Assembly: GCF_016598615.1 (NCBI RefSeq)
Contig: NZ_CP066831.1
Coordinates: 2,542,001 to 2,606,000, forward strand
DNA: 64,000 nt
Direction: 5' to 3'
Origin: Streptomyces liliifuscus
GTDB lineage: Bacteria; Actinomycetota; Actinomycetes; Streptomycetales; Streptomycetaceae
Shown here one piece after another: positions 1-8,140 of this stretch (position 1 is its first letter; each line of letters starts with the position of its first letter). Below the pieces are notes generated by a model that searched no databases, was not told where the DNA came from, and worked only from the letters and a program-made list of their open reading frames with translations. Made by a program: the position numbers and the translations under genes.

Positions 1-656
1 GCGGGGCGCTGCGGGCCTCCGCGTCCCGTGGCGGGCCCGCCGGTCCCGACATCGCTGCGGTCATTCCCGGGCTCCTCGTCCCAGAAGACGTCGGTGCCGA
101 TTTCGCCGGGCGGGATGGTCAGTGCCCCCTGCGCCCGGCCGGCGACCGCACGTCGGTCCAACTCGTCCATGCGGGAGCGGAGTTCGGCGCAGCGGGCCGT
201 CGCGCGGTCGTGGTCGTCGCGGGCCCAGGCCAGGTCGATGCGGAGGGACTCGGCCTCTTCGCGGTCGGTGGCCGTACGGAGTGAGCGGCCGACTTCCGAG
301 AGCCGTTCGGCGGCGTAGCGCTGTTCGCGGAGCATGACGTCGAGGCGGTCGCCGAGGGCGTCGCGGCCACCGGGCCGTGCGTCGTACGCGGCGAGCGACG
401 CGCCGTGCAGCGCCCGCGCCCGGTCGGACTCCTGGGCGGCGGCCCGGTCGCCGAACTCCGCGGCGACATCCTGGAGGAGCGCCTGCACGACGTCCCAGGG
501 CGGCACCTCGGAGCCGTCGAGACAGGCCCGCATCCCCTCGGGGTCGCGCTGCCAGAACACGCCGCACCAGCCGGCGCCCTGGTCGAGCCGGGACAGCAGG
601 CCATTGAGATATTGCGCGAACTCCCGCACCTGGCCCGGGAGTTGTTCCACCGCCAT
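1..656 (-). CDS. Hypothetical protein, 3' end cut by window edge
   Basis: The frame opens at an ATG whose first base is 656 and stays open to the window edge, so at least 218 residues are present and the C-terminus is missing. The protein begins MAVEQLPGQVREFAQYLNGL, is rich in Arg, Asp and Glu, and from about residue 90 has a long helical stretch with alternating charged and Ala/Leu residues that could form a coiled coil. No signal peptide or membrane segment is visible. I do not recognise a catalytic family. The next gene on the same strand is an XRE-type regulator 161 bases upstream. The coding call rests on an unbroken frame with strong third-position GC; function is unknown. Confidence 0.75.
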   Translation of the reverse strand, partial: MAVEQLPGQVREFAQYLNGLLSRLDQGAGWCGVFWQRDPEGMRACLDGSEVPPWDVVQALLQDVAAEFGDRAAAQESDRARALHGASLAAYDARPGGRDALGDRLDVMLREQRYAAERLSEVGRSLRTATDREEAESLRIDLAWARDDHDRATARCAELRSRMDELDRRAVAGRAQGALTIPPGEIGTDVFWDEEPGNDRSDVGTGGPATGRGGPQRP

Positions 657-817
657 TGCCTTCACCCCACGCCAGACTGGAGTACTCCGGTTCGTTAGAA
701 AACACCGTTCGTGTTACGGAATGGCTACAACGAGTTTTCGACCCGGACGCAGAGTGCGGTTACTGACCCGGAACGTGACGTGAGGAGCCCCGGACATGAC
801 GGGGTGTCACCCGCACA

Positions 818-1069
818 TCAGGCCGGGGCGAGTGCACAACTGCCCGCGATCTCGTCCATCGAGAGGCCGAGCACCCGCGCCAGCGCCGCCACCGTGAAGA
901 AGGCCGGGGTCGGCGCACGGCCGGTCTCGATCTTGCGGAGGGTCTCGGCGGAGATGCCCGCGCTCGCGGCGATCTCCACCATGCTGCGGCCGCCGCGGGC
1001 CTCGCGCAGCAGCTTGCCGAGCCGCTCGCCGCGTTCGTGCTCTTCGGGGGTCAGCGGGGTTCGCACCAT
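818..1069 (-). CDS. XRE-family helix-turn-helix regulator
   Basis: An 83-residue cytoplasmic DNA-binding protein made almost only of an XRE/Cro-type helix-turn-helix: residues 15-80 carry the pattern GKLLREARGG, MVEIAASAGIS, ETLRKIETGR and VAALARVLGLSMDEIA. No effector or peptidase domain is attached. It is divergent from map. A TAGGGT -10 hexamer ends six bases before the ATG, so its transcript may start at the start codon. A 10-bp palindrome lies just upstream and is a candidate autoregulatory site. Family assignment is secure from the helix pattern; the target genes are inferred from position only. Confidence 0.88.
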   Translation of the reverse strand: MVRTPLTPEEHERGERLGKLLREARGGRSMVEIAASAGISAETLRKIETGRAPTPAFFTVAALARVLGLSMDEIAGSCALAPA

Positions 1070-1075
1070 GCGCCC

Positions 1076-1081
1076 ACCCTA
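1076..1081 (-). promoter_or_regulatory. -10 hexamer of the XRE gene, leaderless geometry
   Basis: The minus strand reads TAGGGT here, a good Streptomyces -10, followed by six bases and then the ATG at 1069. A start point six or seven bases downstream would be the A of ATG. No clear -35 is seen. Confidence 0.5.
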
Positions 1082-1095
1082 GTACCGGCGACCGT

Positions 1096-1105
1096 TATTC
1101 GAATA
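1096..1105. promoter_or_regulatory. Palindrome TATTCGAATA between XRE gene and map
   Basis: A perfect 10-bp palindrome at the -35 region of the XRE promoter and about 35 bases before the map -10. Its AT-richness stands out in this background. It is the best candidate for the XRE protein's own operator; binding is inference. Confidence 0.45.
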
Positions 1106-1139
1106 GGCGGGCGGGGGCCATCGCGCAGACCTCGACCGG

Positions 1140-1145
1140 TATAGT
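1140..1145 (+). promoter_or_regulatory. -10 hexamer of map, leaderless geometry
   Basis: TATAGT is followed by seven bases and then the map ATG at 1153. No Shine-Dalgarno sequence precedes the ATG. The spacing predicts transcription starting at the start codon. Confidence 0.55.
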
Positions 1146-1152
1146 AATTGGC

Positions 1153-1920
1153 ATGGTGGAACTGAAGACGGACACGTCCATCGACGCGATGTACGAAGCG
1201 GGCCAGGTCGTGGCCCGCGCCCTCACGGCGGTGCGGGAGGCCGCCGGCGTGGGCGTCTCGCTCCTGGAGCTGGACGAGATCGCGCACCAGGTCCTGCGGG
1301 ACGCTGGCGCGGGCTCCCCCTTCCTCGGCTATCGGCCCTCGTTCGCGCCCGTGCCCTTCCCGGCCGTCATCTGCGCCTCCGTGAACGACGCGATCGTGCA
1401 CGGCATCCCGACCGGCTACCGGCTGCGCGACGGCGACCTGGTCTCGATCGACTTCGGCGCCGAGCTCGGCGGCTGGGTGGGCGACTCGGCGATCAGCTTC
1501 GTCGTCGGCACACCGCGCCCCGCCGACCTGCACCTCGTCGAGACCGCCGAGCGGGCCCTCGCGGCAGGCATAGAGGCGGCCGTCGTCGGCAACCGCATCG
1601 GCGACATCGCGCACGCGATCGGCACGGTGTGCCGCTCGGCGGGGTACGGCATTCCGGACGGCTTCGGCGGCCACGGCATAGGCCGCCGGATGCACGAGGA
1701 CCCGCCCGTCCCGAACGAGGGGCGGCCCGGCCGCGGCCTGCCGCTGCGGCACGGCATGGCCCTCGCCATCGAGCCGATGCTCATCGCCGGCGGCACCGAC
1801 GAGTACCACGCCGCCGCCGACGGCTGGACCCTCCGCACGAACGACGGCACCCGGGCGGCCCACGCGGAGCACACGGTGGCCATCACGGACGCGGGGCCGC
1901 GCATCCTGACGGCCCGCTGA
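1153..1920 (+). CDS. map: Methionine aminopeptidase type I
   Basis: Removes the initiator methionine from new proteins in the cytoplasm using two metal ions. The 255-residue length fits type I enzymes. The pita-bread metal ligands are all present: Asp100 (SIDFG), Asp111 (GDSAISF), His174 (GGHGIG), Glu207 (AIEPM) and Glu239 (HAEHT), with the substrate-contacting His83 (VHGIP). The ATG at 1153 starts the conserved protein directly and has no ribosome binding site, but a -10 seven bases upstream, which suggests a leaderless message. It stands alone, not in the ribosomal-protein cluster, so it is probably one of several map paralogues in the genome. Confidence 0.95.
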   Translation: MVELKTDTSIDAMYEAGQVVARALTAVREAAGVGVSLLELDEIAHQVLRDAGAGSPFLGYRPSFAPVPFPAVICASVNDAIVHGIPTGYRLRDGDLVSIDFGAELGGWVGDSAISFVVGTPRPADLHLVETAERALAAGIEAAVVGNRIGDIAHAIGTVCRSAGYGIPDGFGGHGIGRRMHEDPPVPNEGRPGRGLPLRHGMALAIEPMLIAGGTDEYHAAADGWTLRTNDGTRAAHAEHTVAITDAGPRILTAR

Positions 1921-1997
1921 CCGACTGACCCGCCGGCCCCGCTGCCGACCTCCTGCCGCCCTCTCGCCGAGCTCTCACGGATGCGACGGCCCGCTGC

Positions 1998-3806
1998 CTA
2001 CGGCGCCGGTCGCACCACCATCGCCGACCCGCCGCCCCGGCGTACGGTCTCGGCCGCCGCCAGCCACTTGCCGTTCGGGAGGCGTTGGACGCCGGTCGCC
2101 GCGCCGATCTCCGGGTTCTGCCGGAAGCCGTGCCCCAGCGACTCCAACTGGGTCCTCAACCCGCTGTTCCACAAGCCCGGTTCGAGCTCGGTGGTCGTCT
2201 GGTTGCGCTGGCTGGCACGCGGGGCGGCGATCGCGTCGACGAGCGGGAGGCCCCGGTCGACGAGCCCGGTCAGCGTCTGCAGGACCGTCGTGACGATGGT
2301 CGCGCCGCCGGGCGAGCCCAGCGCCACCACCGGCTTGGCGTGAGCGTCGAGGACGATCGTCGGCGAGATCGACGAGCGCGGGCGCTTGCCAGGACCGGGC
2401 AGGTTCGGGTCGTGCACGTCCGGGCTCGCGGGTGCGAAGGAGAAGTCCGTCAGCTCGTTGTTGAGGATGAAGCCGCGGTCGGGCACGGTGATCCCGCTGC
2501 CGCCGGTCTGCTCGATGGTGAGGGTGTACGCGACGACGTTGCCCCACTTGTCGGCCGCCGTCAGATGGGTCGTGTTCTCGCCCTCGTACGTCGTCGGCGC
2601 GGCCGTGCCACCGGCCGCGCAGGCCGCCGGATCACGCGGATCGCCGGGCGCCAGCGGACTCGTCAGCACCGCGTCGTCCTTGATGAGGCACTCGCGCGAG
2701 TCGGCGTACTTCTGCGAGAGGAGTTCCTTCGTCGGTACGTCCTCGAAGGCCGGGTCGCCCACCCAGCGCCCCCGGTCCGCGAAGGCGATCCGGCTCGCCT
2801 CGATGAAGCGGTGCAGGTACTGGACGTCCGTGGCCTTCGAAAGGTCGGTGTTCTCAAGGATGTTGAGGGCTTCACCGACCGTGGTGCCACCGGAGGACGA
2901 GGGCGCGATCGAGTACACGTTCAGTCCGCGGTACGAGGTCCTCGTGGGCGCCTGCCCCTTCGCCTCGTACTTCGCCAGGTCCTTCAGGGACAGCTCGCCG
3001 GGGCGCGCGTTGTATCCCGAACCCGGGTCCACCGGCGGCTTGTTCACGGTGGCGACGATGTCCTTGGCCAGCTGCCCGCGATAGAGCGCGCCGACGCCCT
3101 TGCGGCCCAACTCCTCGTACGTACGGGCCAGATCGGGGTTCTTGAACGTCGAGCCGACCACCGGCAGCGCACCGCCCGGCAGGAACAGCTCGGCCGTGTC
3201 GGGGAAGTTGCGGAACCGCGCCTCGTTTGACTGGGTCTGCGAGCGGAACGTGGCGTCGACGGTGAACCCGTCGCGCGCGAGCCGCTCCGCGGGCTTCAGC
3301 AGCGATCCGAGCCGCTTGCTGCCCCAGCTGTCCAGCGCCTTCTGCCAGGTGGCGGGTGTCCCGGGCGTGCCCACACCCAGACCACTGGTCACGGCATCGG
3401 CGAACGGGATCGGCCGGCCGTTCTCCAGAAAAAGCCCCGAGTCGGCCGTCAGGGGCGCCGTCTCACGGCCGTCGATCGTCCGCACCGTACGGGACTTGGC
3501 GTCGTAGTAGACGAAATATCCGCCCCCGCCGATACCGGACGAGTACGGCTCGGTGACGCCGAGCGCTGCCGCCGTGGCGACGGCCGCGTCCACCGCGTTG
3601 CCGCCCTTGCGGAGGATCTCGATTCCGGCGGCCGAGGCGTCCGCGTCCACGCTCGAGACGGCCCCGCCGTACCCGACGGCGACCGGCACCTTCTCGGCCG
3701 GACCCGAGCCCCCGGAAGACCCTGAAGAGGGCGGTGCGGCCCCCACAGACATCACCGCGGCCGAAACCGCCACCACAGCCAGACTCCGCGCGACCGAGCA
3801 CCCCAT
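1998..3806 (-). CDS. ggt: Secreted gamma-glutamyltransferase
   Basis: Gamma-glutamyltransferases cleave gamma-glutamyl bonds of glutathione and related peptides outside the membrane. The protein (602 residues) starts with an export signal (MGCSVARSLAVVAVSAAVMS). It has the N-terminal family signature GGNAVDAAVA and the autoprocessing site ENTTHLT, where Thr412 is the expected nucleophile and new N-terminus of the small subunit. The small subunit carries the PRSSISPT and GSPGG motifs. The start at 3806 is chosen over an in-frame start at 3902 because GGAGG sits just upstream and the signal peptide follows. It is convergent with map and divergent from the membrane protein at 3911. Confidence 0.95.
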   Translation of the reverse strand: MGCSVARSLAVVAVSAAVMSVGAAPPSSGSSGGSGPAEKVPVAVGYGGAVSSVDADASAAGIEILRKGGNAVDAAVATAAALGVTEPYSSGIGGGGYFVYYDAKSRTVRTIDGRETAPLTADSGLFLENGRPIPFADAVTSGLGVGTPGTPATWQKALDSWGSKRLGSLLKPAERLARDGFTVDATFRSQTQSNEARFRNFPDTAELFLPGGALPVVGSTFKNPDLARTYEELGRKGVGALYRGQLAKDIVATVNKPPVDPGSGYNARPGELSLKDLAKYEAKGQAPTRTSYRGLNVYSIAPSSSGGTTVGEALNILENTDLSKATDVQYLHRFIEASRIAFADRGRWVGDPAFEDVPTKELLSQKYADSRECLIKDDAVLTSPLAPGDPRDPAACAAGGTAAPTTYEGENTTHLTAADKWGNVVAYTLTIEQTGGSGITVPDRGFILNNELTDFSFAPASPDVHDPNLPGPGKRPRSSISPTIVLDAHAKPVVALGSPGGATIVTTVLQTLTGLVDRGLPLVDAIAAPRASQRNQTTTELEPGLWNSGLRTQLESLGHGFRQNPEIGAATGVQRLPNGKWLAAAETVRRGGGSAMVVRPAP

Positions 3807-3910
3807 CCGTACCTCCAGTAAACGACCGTCTGCGCAGCGTAACTTCCTCGGCATGGCCGCGTCAGGTCCCTCTCGAACACCGGTACAGGTGCCCGCTAGC
3901 ATGCGCGCCC

Positions 3911-4660
3911 ATGAATGACGACGTGCGCAACATCGTCCTCGGCGTGGTCGCGGCCGGCCTCAGCGCCGCGCTGGGCTGGCTCGCCCGTACGTACCTGTGG
4001 AAGCGCAAGCTGCGCCGCAAGCAGGCCTTCTTCGGCCTGCCCGACAACTCCGAGTCGCTCCTGGTGGTCAACCGCGAGGCCGGCGGCCCGGAACTGTCGG
4101 TGATGCGCCATGACGTCTTCGCGCTGCTCGAACTCTCCGCCCTGATCAAGGACTGCGGGGCCCACGCCCAGGTGATCGCGCACGACGCGGCGCAGCAGGG
4201 CTTCGGGGAGCGCACGGAGTTCTGCGTGGGCGGGCCGTCCTCGAACCGGCGCATGGCCGCGCATCTGCACTCGCTGCTGCCGGGCATCCGCGTCAACGTC
4301 GACCCCGAACCGGGCCCGGACCGCGGCGCGTTCCAGATAGGCAGCGAGCGCTACCGGCTGGAGCCCGGCAAGGGCGAGTACGTGATCCTCGCCCGGCTCA
4401 CGGCGGGCAACACGGCACGGCCCGTCTTCCTCTTCTGCGGCCAGCGCGCGATCACCAACCAGGCCGCGACCCGTTATGTCGCCCGCAACCACGAACGACT
4501 GGCCCGCAAACACGGCAACAACTCGTTCGTGATCCTCCTGAAGGTCGTGAACTCCCAGGCGTACGGGCCGGATGTCGTCGAACTGGTCGCGGACGTCACT
4601 CGCGCCTCACAGACCCCACTGCCTGCGGTTCCCGCACGGAGCACCCACCGCGCCTCCTAG
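3911..4660 (+). CDS. Single-pass membrane-anchored protein of unknown function
   Basis: A 249-residue protein with one N-terminal membrane segment (IVLGVVAAGLSAALGWLA, about residues 8-25) followed by a basic stretch (LWKRKLRRKQ) that should stay inside, so the remaining 210 residues are probably cytoplasmic. The soluble part has a conserved-looking core: LLVVNREAG, a helical FALLELSALIKDCGA, the motif FCVGGPSSNRRMA (about 104-116), and RGAFQIG. I do not recognise a named domain; the GGPSSN loop looks like a nucleotide- or ligand-binding turn, but that is a guess. The start is the ATG of MNDD. It stands alone between divergent ggt and a secreted hydrolase. Confidence 0.8.
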   Translation: MNDDVRNIVLGVVAAGLSAALGWLARTYLWKRKLRRKQAFFGLPDNSESLLVVNREAGGPELSVMRHDVFALLELSALIKDCGAHAQVIAHDAAQQGFGERTEFCVGGPSSNRRMAAHLHSLLPGIRVNVDPEPGPDRGAFQIGSERYRLEPGKGEYVILARLTAGNTARPVFLFCGQRAITNQAATRYVARNHERLARKHGNNSFVILLKVVNSQAYGPDVVELVADVTRASQTPLPAVPARSTHRAS

Positions 4661-4682
4661 GTTCCAACACATTTCAACAATC

Positions 4683-4742
4683 GTTACTCGCGCGTAACTT
4701 ACCGACGGGTTACCTACGGTAAGGCGGCGAGGTTACCGTCGG
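4683..4742. promoter_or_regulatory. Cluster of TTACC repeats before the S15 hydrolase gene
   Basis: Three direct repeats, TTACCGACGG (4699-4708), TTACCTACGG (4710-4719) and TTACCGTCGG (4733-4742), are spaced 11 and 23 bases apart, close to one and two helical turns. The second is also half of the palindrome TTACC-TAC-GGTAA (4710-4722), and an inverted pair GTTAC/GTAAC lies at 4683-4698. This looks like a multi-site operator, possibly for a TetR-type regulator. The start codon is 35 bases downstream. Confidence 0.5.
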
Positions 4743-4777
4743 GTCACTTTGGCACTTACACGTGTGAGGAGTGACCT

Positions 4778-6346
4778 GTGGGACACCCGCGCAAGGCTCT
4801 GCGTACCACCGCCGTAGGTGTCGTCTCGGCGACCTTGATCGCCGGCACGGCTCTCGGGATCGCCCCGGCCGCACAGGCGGCGCCCGCCGCTGTCCGGTTC
4901 GTCGACATCACCGGGGACGGCGGCACCGTCCTCAAGGCCAACGTCGTCATGCCCGCGAACGCCGATACCACCCGCGCCTACCCGCTCATCGTGCTGCCCA
5001 CGAGCTGGGGCCTGCCCCAGGTCGAGTATCTCGCCCAGGCCCAGAAACTCGCCGACTCCGGCTATGTCGTGGTCAGTTACAACGTCCGCGGGTTCTGGCA
5101 GTCGGGCGGAGAGATAGAAGTAGCGGGTCCACCCGACATAGCCGACGCCTCCAAGGTCATCGACTGGGCCCTCGCCAACACCCCGTCCGACGCCCGGAAC
5201 ATCGGCATGGCGGGCGTCTCGTACGGCGCCGGCATCAGCCTGCTCGCCGCCGCGCACGACAAGCGCGTCAAGGCCGTCGCGTCCCTCAGCGGCTGGGCCG
5301 ACCTCATCGACTCGATCTACTCGGGCCGCACCCAGCACGCCCAGGCGGCCGCCCTGCTGAACGGCGCCGGGCAGATCACCGGCCGCCCCAGCGCCGAACT
5401 CCAGCAGATCTTCAAGGACTTCTTCGCGTCCGACCTCTCCAAGGAGCAGGAGCTGATCGCCTGGGGGAAGAAACGTTCACCCTCGACGTACGTCGACCGG
5501 CTCAACAAGAACGGCGCGGCGATCCTGCTCGCCAACGGCTGGGGCGACACGATCTTCCCGCCCAACCAATACGCCGAGTTCTACGAGCAGTTGACCGGCC
5601 CGAAGCGGCTGGAGTACCGGCCGGGCGACCACGCCACCGCCGAGGTGACCGGCCTCTTCGGGCTCCCGAACGACGTGTGGACGGACACGAGCCGCTGGTT
5701 CGACCACTACCTCAAGGGCGTGGACAACGGCATCGACCGCGAGCAGCCGGTCCAGCTCAAGTCCCGTTCCACCGGCGGCTACGAGGGCTACCCGGACTGG
5801 AAGTCGGTCGGTGCGACGCGCAAGAAGATCGCCCTCGCCGGCTCCACCACCATCCGCGCGAACGTCAACTCGGGGGCGGACGGCGGGATCATCTTCCTCT
5901 CCAGCATCCTCGACCAGCTTGCACAGCTGCCGCCGGTGGCGTCGATCCCGCTGCTGCCACGCCGGTACGCGGCGGTCTGGCAGTCGGAGAGGTCCGCGAG
6001 CGCCCAACGGGTGCGCGGCACCACGAAATTGCACACAACCCTCACGAGTACCAAGGAGAGCGGCACCCTCGTCGCGTACCTCTACGACGTGGGCCCGCTC
6101 GGCCTCGGCAAGCTGGTCAGCAACGCGCCGTACACCTTCCACGGGCAGACGCCCGGCAAGCCGTTCGGCGTCGACCTGGAGTTGTTCTCCACGGCCTACG
6201 ACGTCCCGGCAGGGCATCGACTCGCCCTGGTGGTCGACACGGTGGACCCGCTCTACATCGAGCACAACCCGACCGGCGCGCAGCTGACCTTCTCCTCGCC
6301 CGCGGCCGACCCGTCGTACGTGTCGGTACCGCTGCGCGAGCAGTGA
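4778..6346 (+). CDS. Secreted S15/CocE-type alpha/beta hydrolase
   Basis: A 522-residue exported hydrolase of the X-Pro dipeptidyl-peptidase/CocE group, which cleaves peptides or esters. The signal peptide ends at AAQAAPAA (about residue 35). The alpha/beta-hydrolase core has the nucleophile elbow GVSYGAG with Ser148, the acid region NGWGDTIFPP and the His region RPGDHATAE; a C-terminal jelly-roll lid of the S15 type follows from about residue 320. The GTG start has GAGGAG seven bases upstream. It is a single gene, preceded by the TTACC repeat cluster and followed by a strong terminator hairpin. The natural substrate cannot be read from the sequence. Confidence 0.88.
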   Translation: MGHPRKALRTTAVGVVSATLIAGTALGIAPAAQAAPAAVRFVDITGDGGTVLKANVVMPANADTTRAYPLIVLPTSWGLPQVEYLAQAQKLADSGYVVVSYNVRGFWQSGGEIEVAGPPDIADASKVIDWALANTPSDARNIGMAGVSYGAGISLLAAAHDKRVKAVASLSGWADLIDSIYSGRTQHAQAAALLNGAGQITGRPSAELQQIFKDFFASDLSKEQELIAWGKKRSPSTYVDRLNKNGAAILLANGWGDTIFPPNQYAEFYEQLTGPKRLEYRPGDHATAEVTGLFGLPNDVWTDTSRWFDHYLKGVDNGIDREQPVQLKSRSTGGYEGYPDWKSVGATRKKIALAGSTTIRANVNSGADGGIIFLSSILDQLAQLPPVASIPLLPRRYAAVWQSERSASAQRVRGTTKLHTTLTSTKESGTLVAYLYDVGPLGLGKLVSNAPYTFHGQTPGKPFGVDLELFSTAYDVPAGHRLALVVDTVDPLYIEHNPTGAQLTFSSPAADPSYVSVPLREQ

Positions 6347-6352
6347 TCTCCG

Positions 6353-6403
6353 GCTGCTGCCGGGCGGGCCATTGCCCCTCGCTACCGCGTGCCCGGCAGC
6401 AGC
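6353..6403. terminator. 13-bp stem terminator after the S15 hydrolase gene
   Basis: GCTGCTGCCGGGC (6353-6365) is perfectly complementary to GCCCGGCAGCAGC (6391-6403), with a 25-base loop. It starts seven bases after the hydrolase stop, and its distal arm forms the end of the small convergent reading frame, so it may work in both directions. There is no T-tract, as usual in Streptomyces. Confidence 0.6.
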
Positions 6404-6603
6404 GTCCCTGGTTCGGCCGGGGTGGTGTCCACGGCCTCTGTCCCCATCACCACGGCAGTGAACGGCATATCGTAGTCGAGGTTCGGCGCGGTCGGCCCGT
6501 CGGCCCGGAGGGACTCGGCGGCGGAGCCGGGCACCGGAATCAACTCCGTTCCGTGGGCGTGGAGTTGGGACGGGAACGGGAGTGGCGGCGGGAGTGTGAT
6601 CAT
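6382..6603 (-). CDS. Possible small protein downstream of gluA
   Basis: A 73-residue frame (MITLPPPLPFPSQLHAHGTE...) starts 16 bases after the gluA stop. A GGGGGAG ribosome binding site lies nine bases before its ATG, and it has mostly GC-ending codons. It is Pro-rich, has no membrane segment and resembles nothing I know. Its last codons lie in a terminator stem, which weakens the case. It occupies the place where gluB is expected, but does not look like a binding protein fragment. Plausible small gene, not proven. Confidence 0.4.
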   Translation of the reverse strand: MITLPPPLPFPSQLHAHGTELIPVPGSAAESLRADGPTAPNLDYDMPFTAVVMGTEAVDTTPAEPGTLLPGTR

Positions 6604-6619
6604 GATCTCGCTCCCCCGC

Positions 6620-7363
<744 letters not shown>

Positions 7364-7490
7364 CCTCAGCCCTACCCACTCTCAGCTGTGTCGCGATTCC
7401 CGCAAGCTATCCACACAAGAGTGGAGTTAGTACCCGACACGCACTTTTCGGGCATTAGCCGTATTTAAGGCGGGAGCCAGGGCCAGAACC

Positions 7491-7931
7491 CTACGCCTCC
7501 GCGACCTCGGCGTACAGCTGCGAGAGTTCGGGAGCACCGCTGGCCGCCCACTCGTGACCGACGGAGACCACGTCGAACTCACGGCCGGAGGCCAGTCGTA
7601 CGACCGGCTGGCCGCCGGGCCAGATGTCCCAGACGGCGCCCGGGACCGTGCGCACGATGACCGTGCCGAGATAGAGGCCGGCGTCGTTGCCCAGCCAGGG
7701 CAGGCTCTCCTCGTCGTCACGCCAGCGCGGCACCAACTGGTCCAACGCCTCCAACGAGGCGGCGGAGTCGTCGAGTTCGACGCCCGCCTGATGAGCCTGG
7801 GAGCGCAGCAGTTCGCACTCGGACAGCAGTTCGGCCACCCCCTCGCGGTCGCTCTCACTGTCGGAGAAGACCGCGACTCCTCCGGCAGGGCCCCGCCTCT
7901 TGCGCCAGTTGCCCAGGAAAGGGATGTTCAT
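7491..7931 (-). CDS. Small soluble hypothetical protein, DUF6278-like
   Basis: A 146-residue cytoplasmic protein without signal or membrane segments. It starts MNIPFLGNWRKRRG, then has a helical region (about 28-65) and a beta-rich half containing WLGNDAGLYLGTVIVR, VWDIWPGG and VRLASGREFDVVSVGHEW. This pattern matches what I remember of a Streptomyces family of unknown function (DUF6278), which is a memory-based assignment. It lies 127 bases upstream of gluA on the same strand and is divergent from the secreted esterase. Function unknown. Confidence 0.8.
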   Translation of the reverse strand: MNIPFLGNWRKRRGPAGGVAVFSDSESDREGVAELLSECELLRSQAHQAGVELDDSAASLEALDQLVPRWRDDEESLPWLGNDAGLYLGTVIVRTVPGAVWDIWPGGQPVVRLASGREFDVVSVGHEWAASGAPELSQLYAEVAEA

Positions 7932-8140
7932 ACACCCAGCCTGTCATCCCTATCGCCCGGTGCACCACAGGGCACGCGGAACGCCTGTTCCCAGGGAGTT
8001 CGCGCCGAGTTCGCGCCCGGATCATTGACGAGTCCCTGCCGCCTCCTTAGCTTCACGGTGCACCTGTCACCTCGTGCGTGAACCGTGCCCGAGCGGTTCG
8101 TGAGCCGTTGGTCCGTGAGTCGTAAGTGGGAGGAGTCGGT

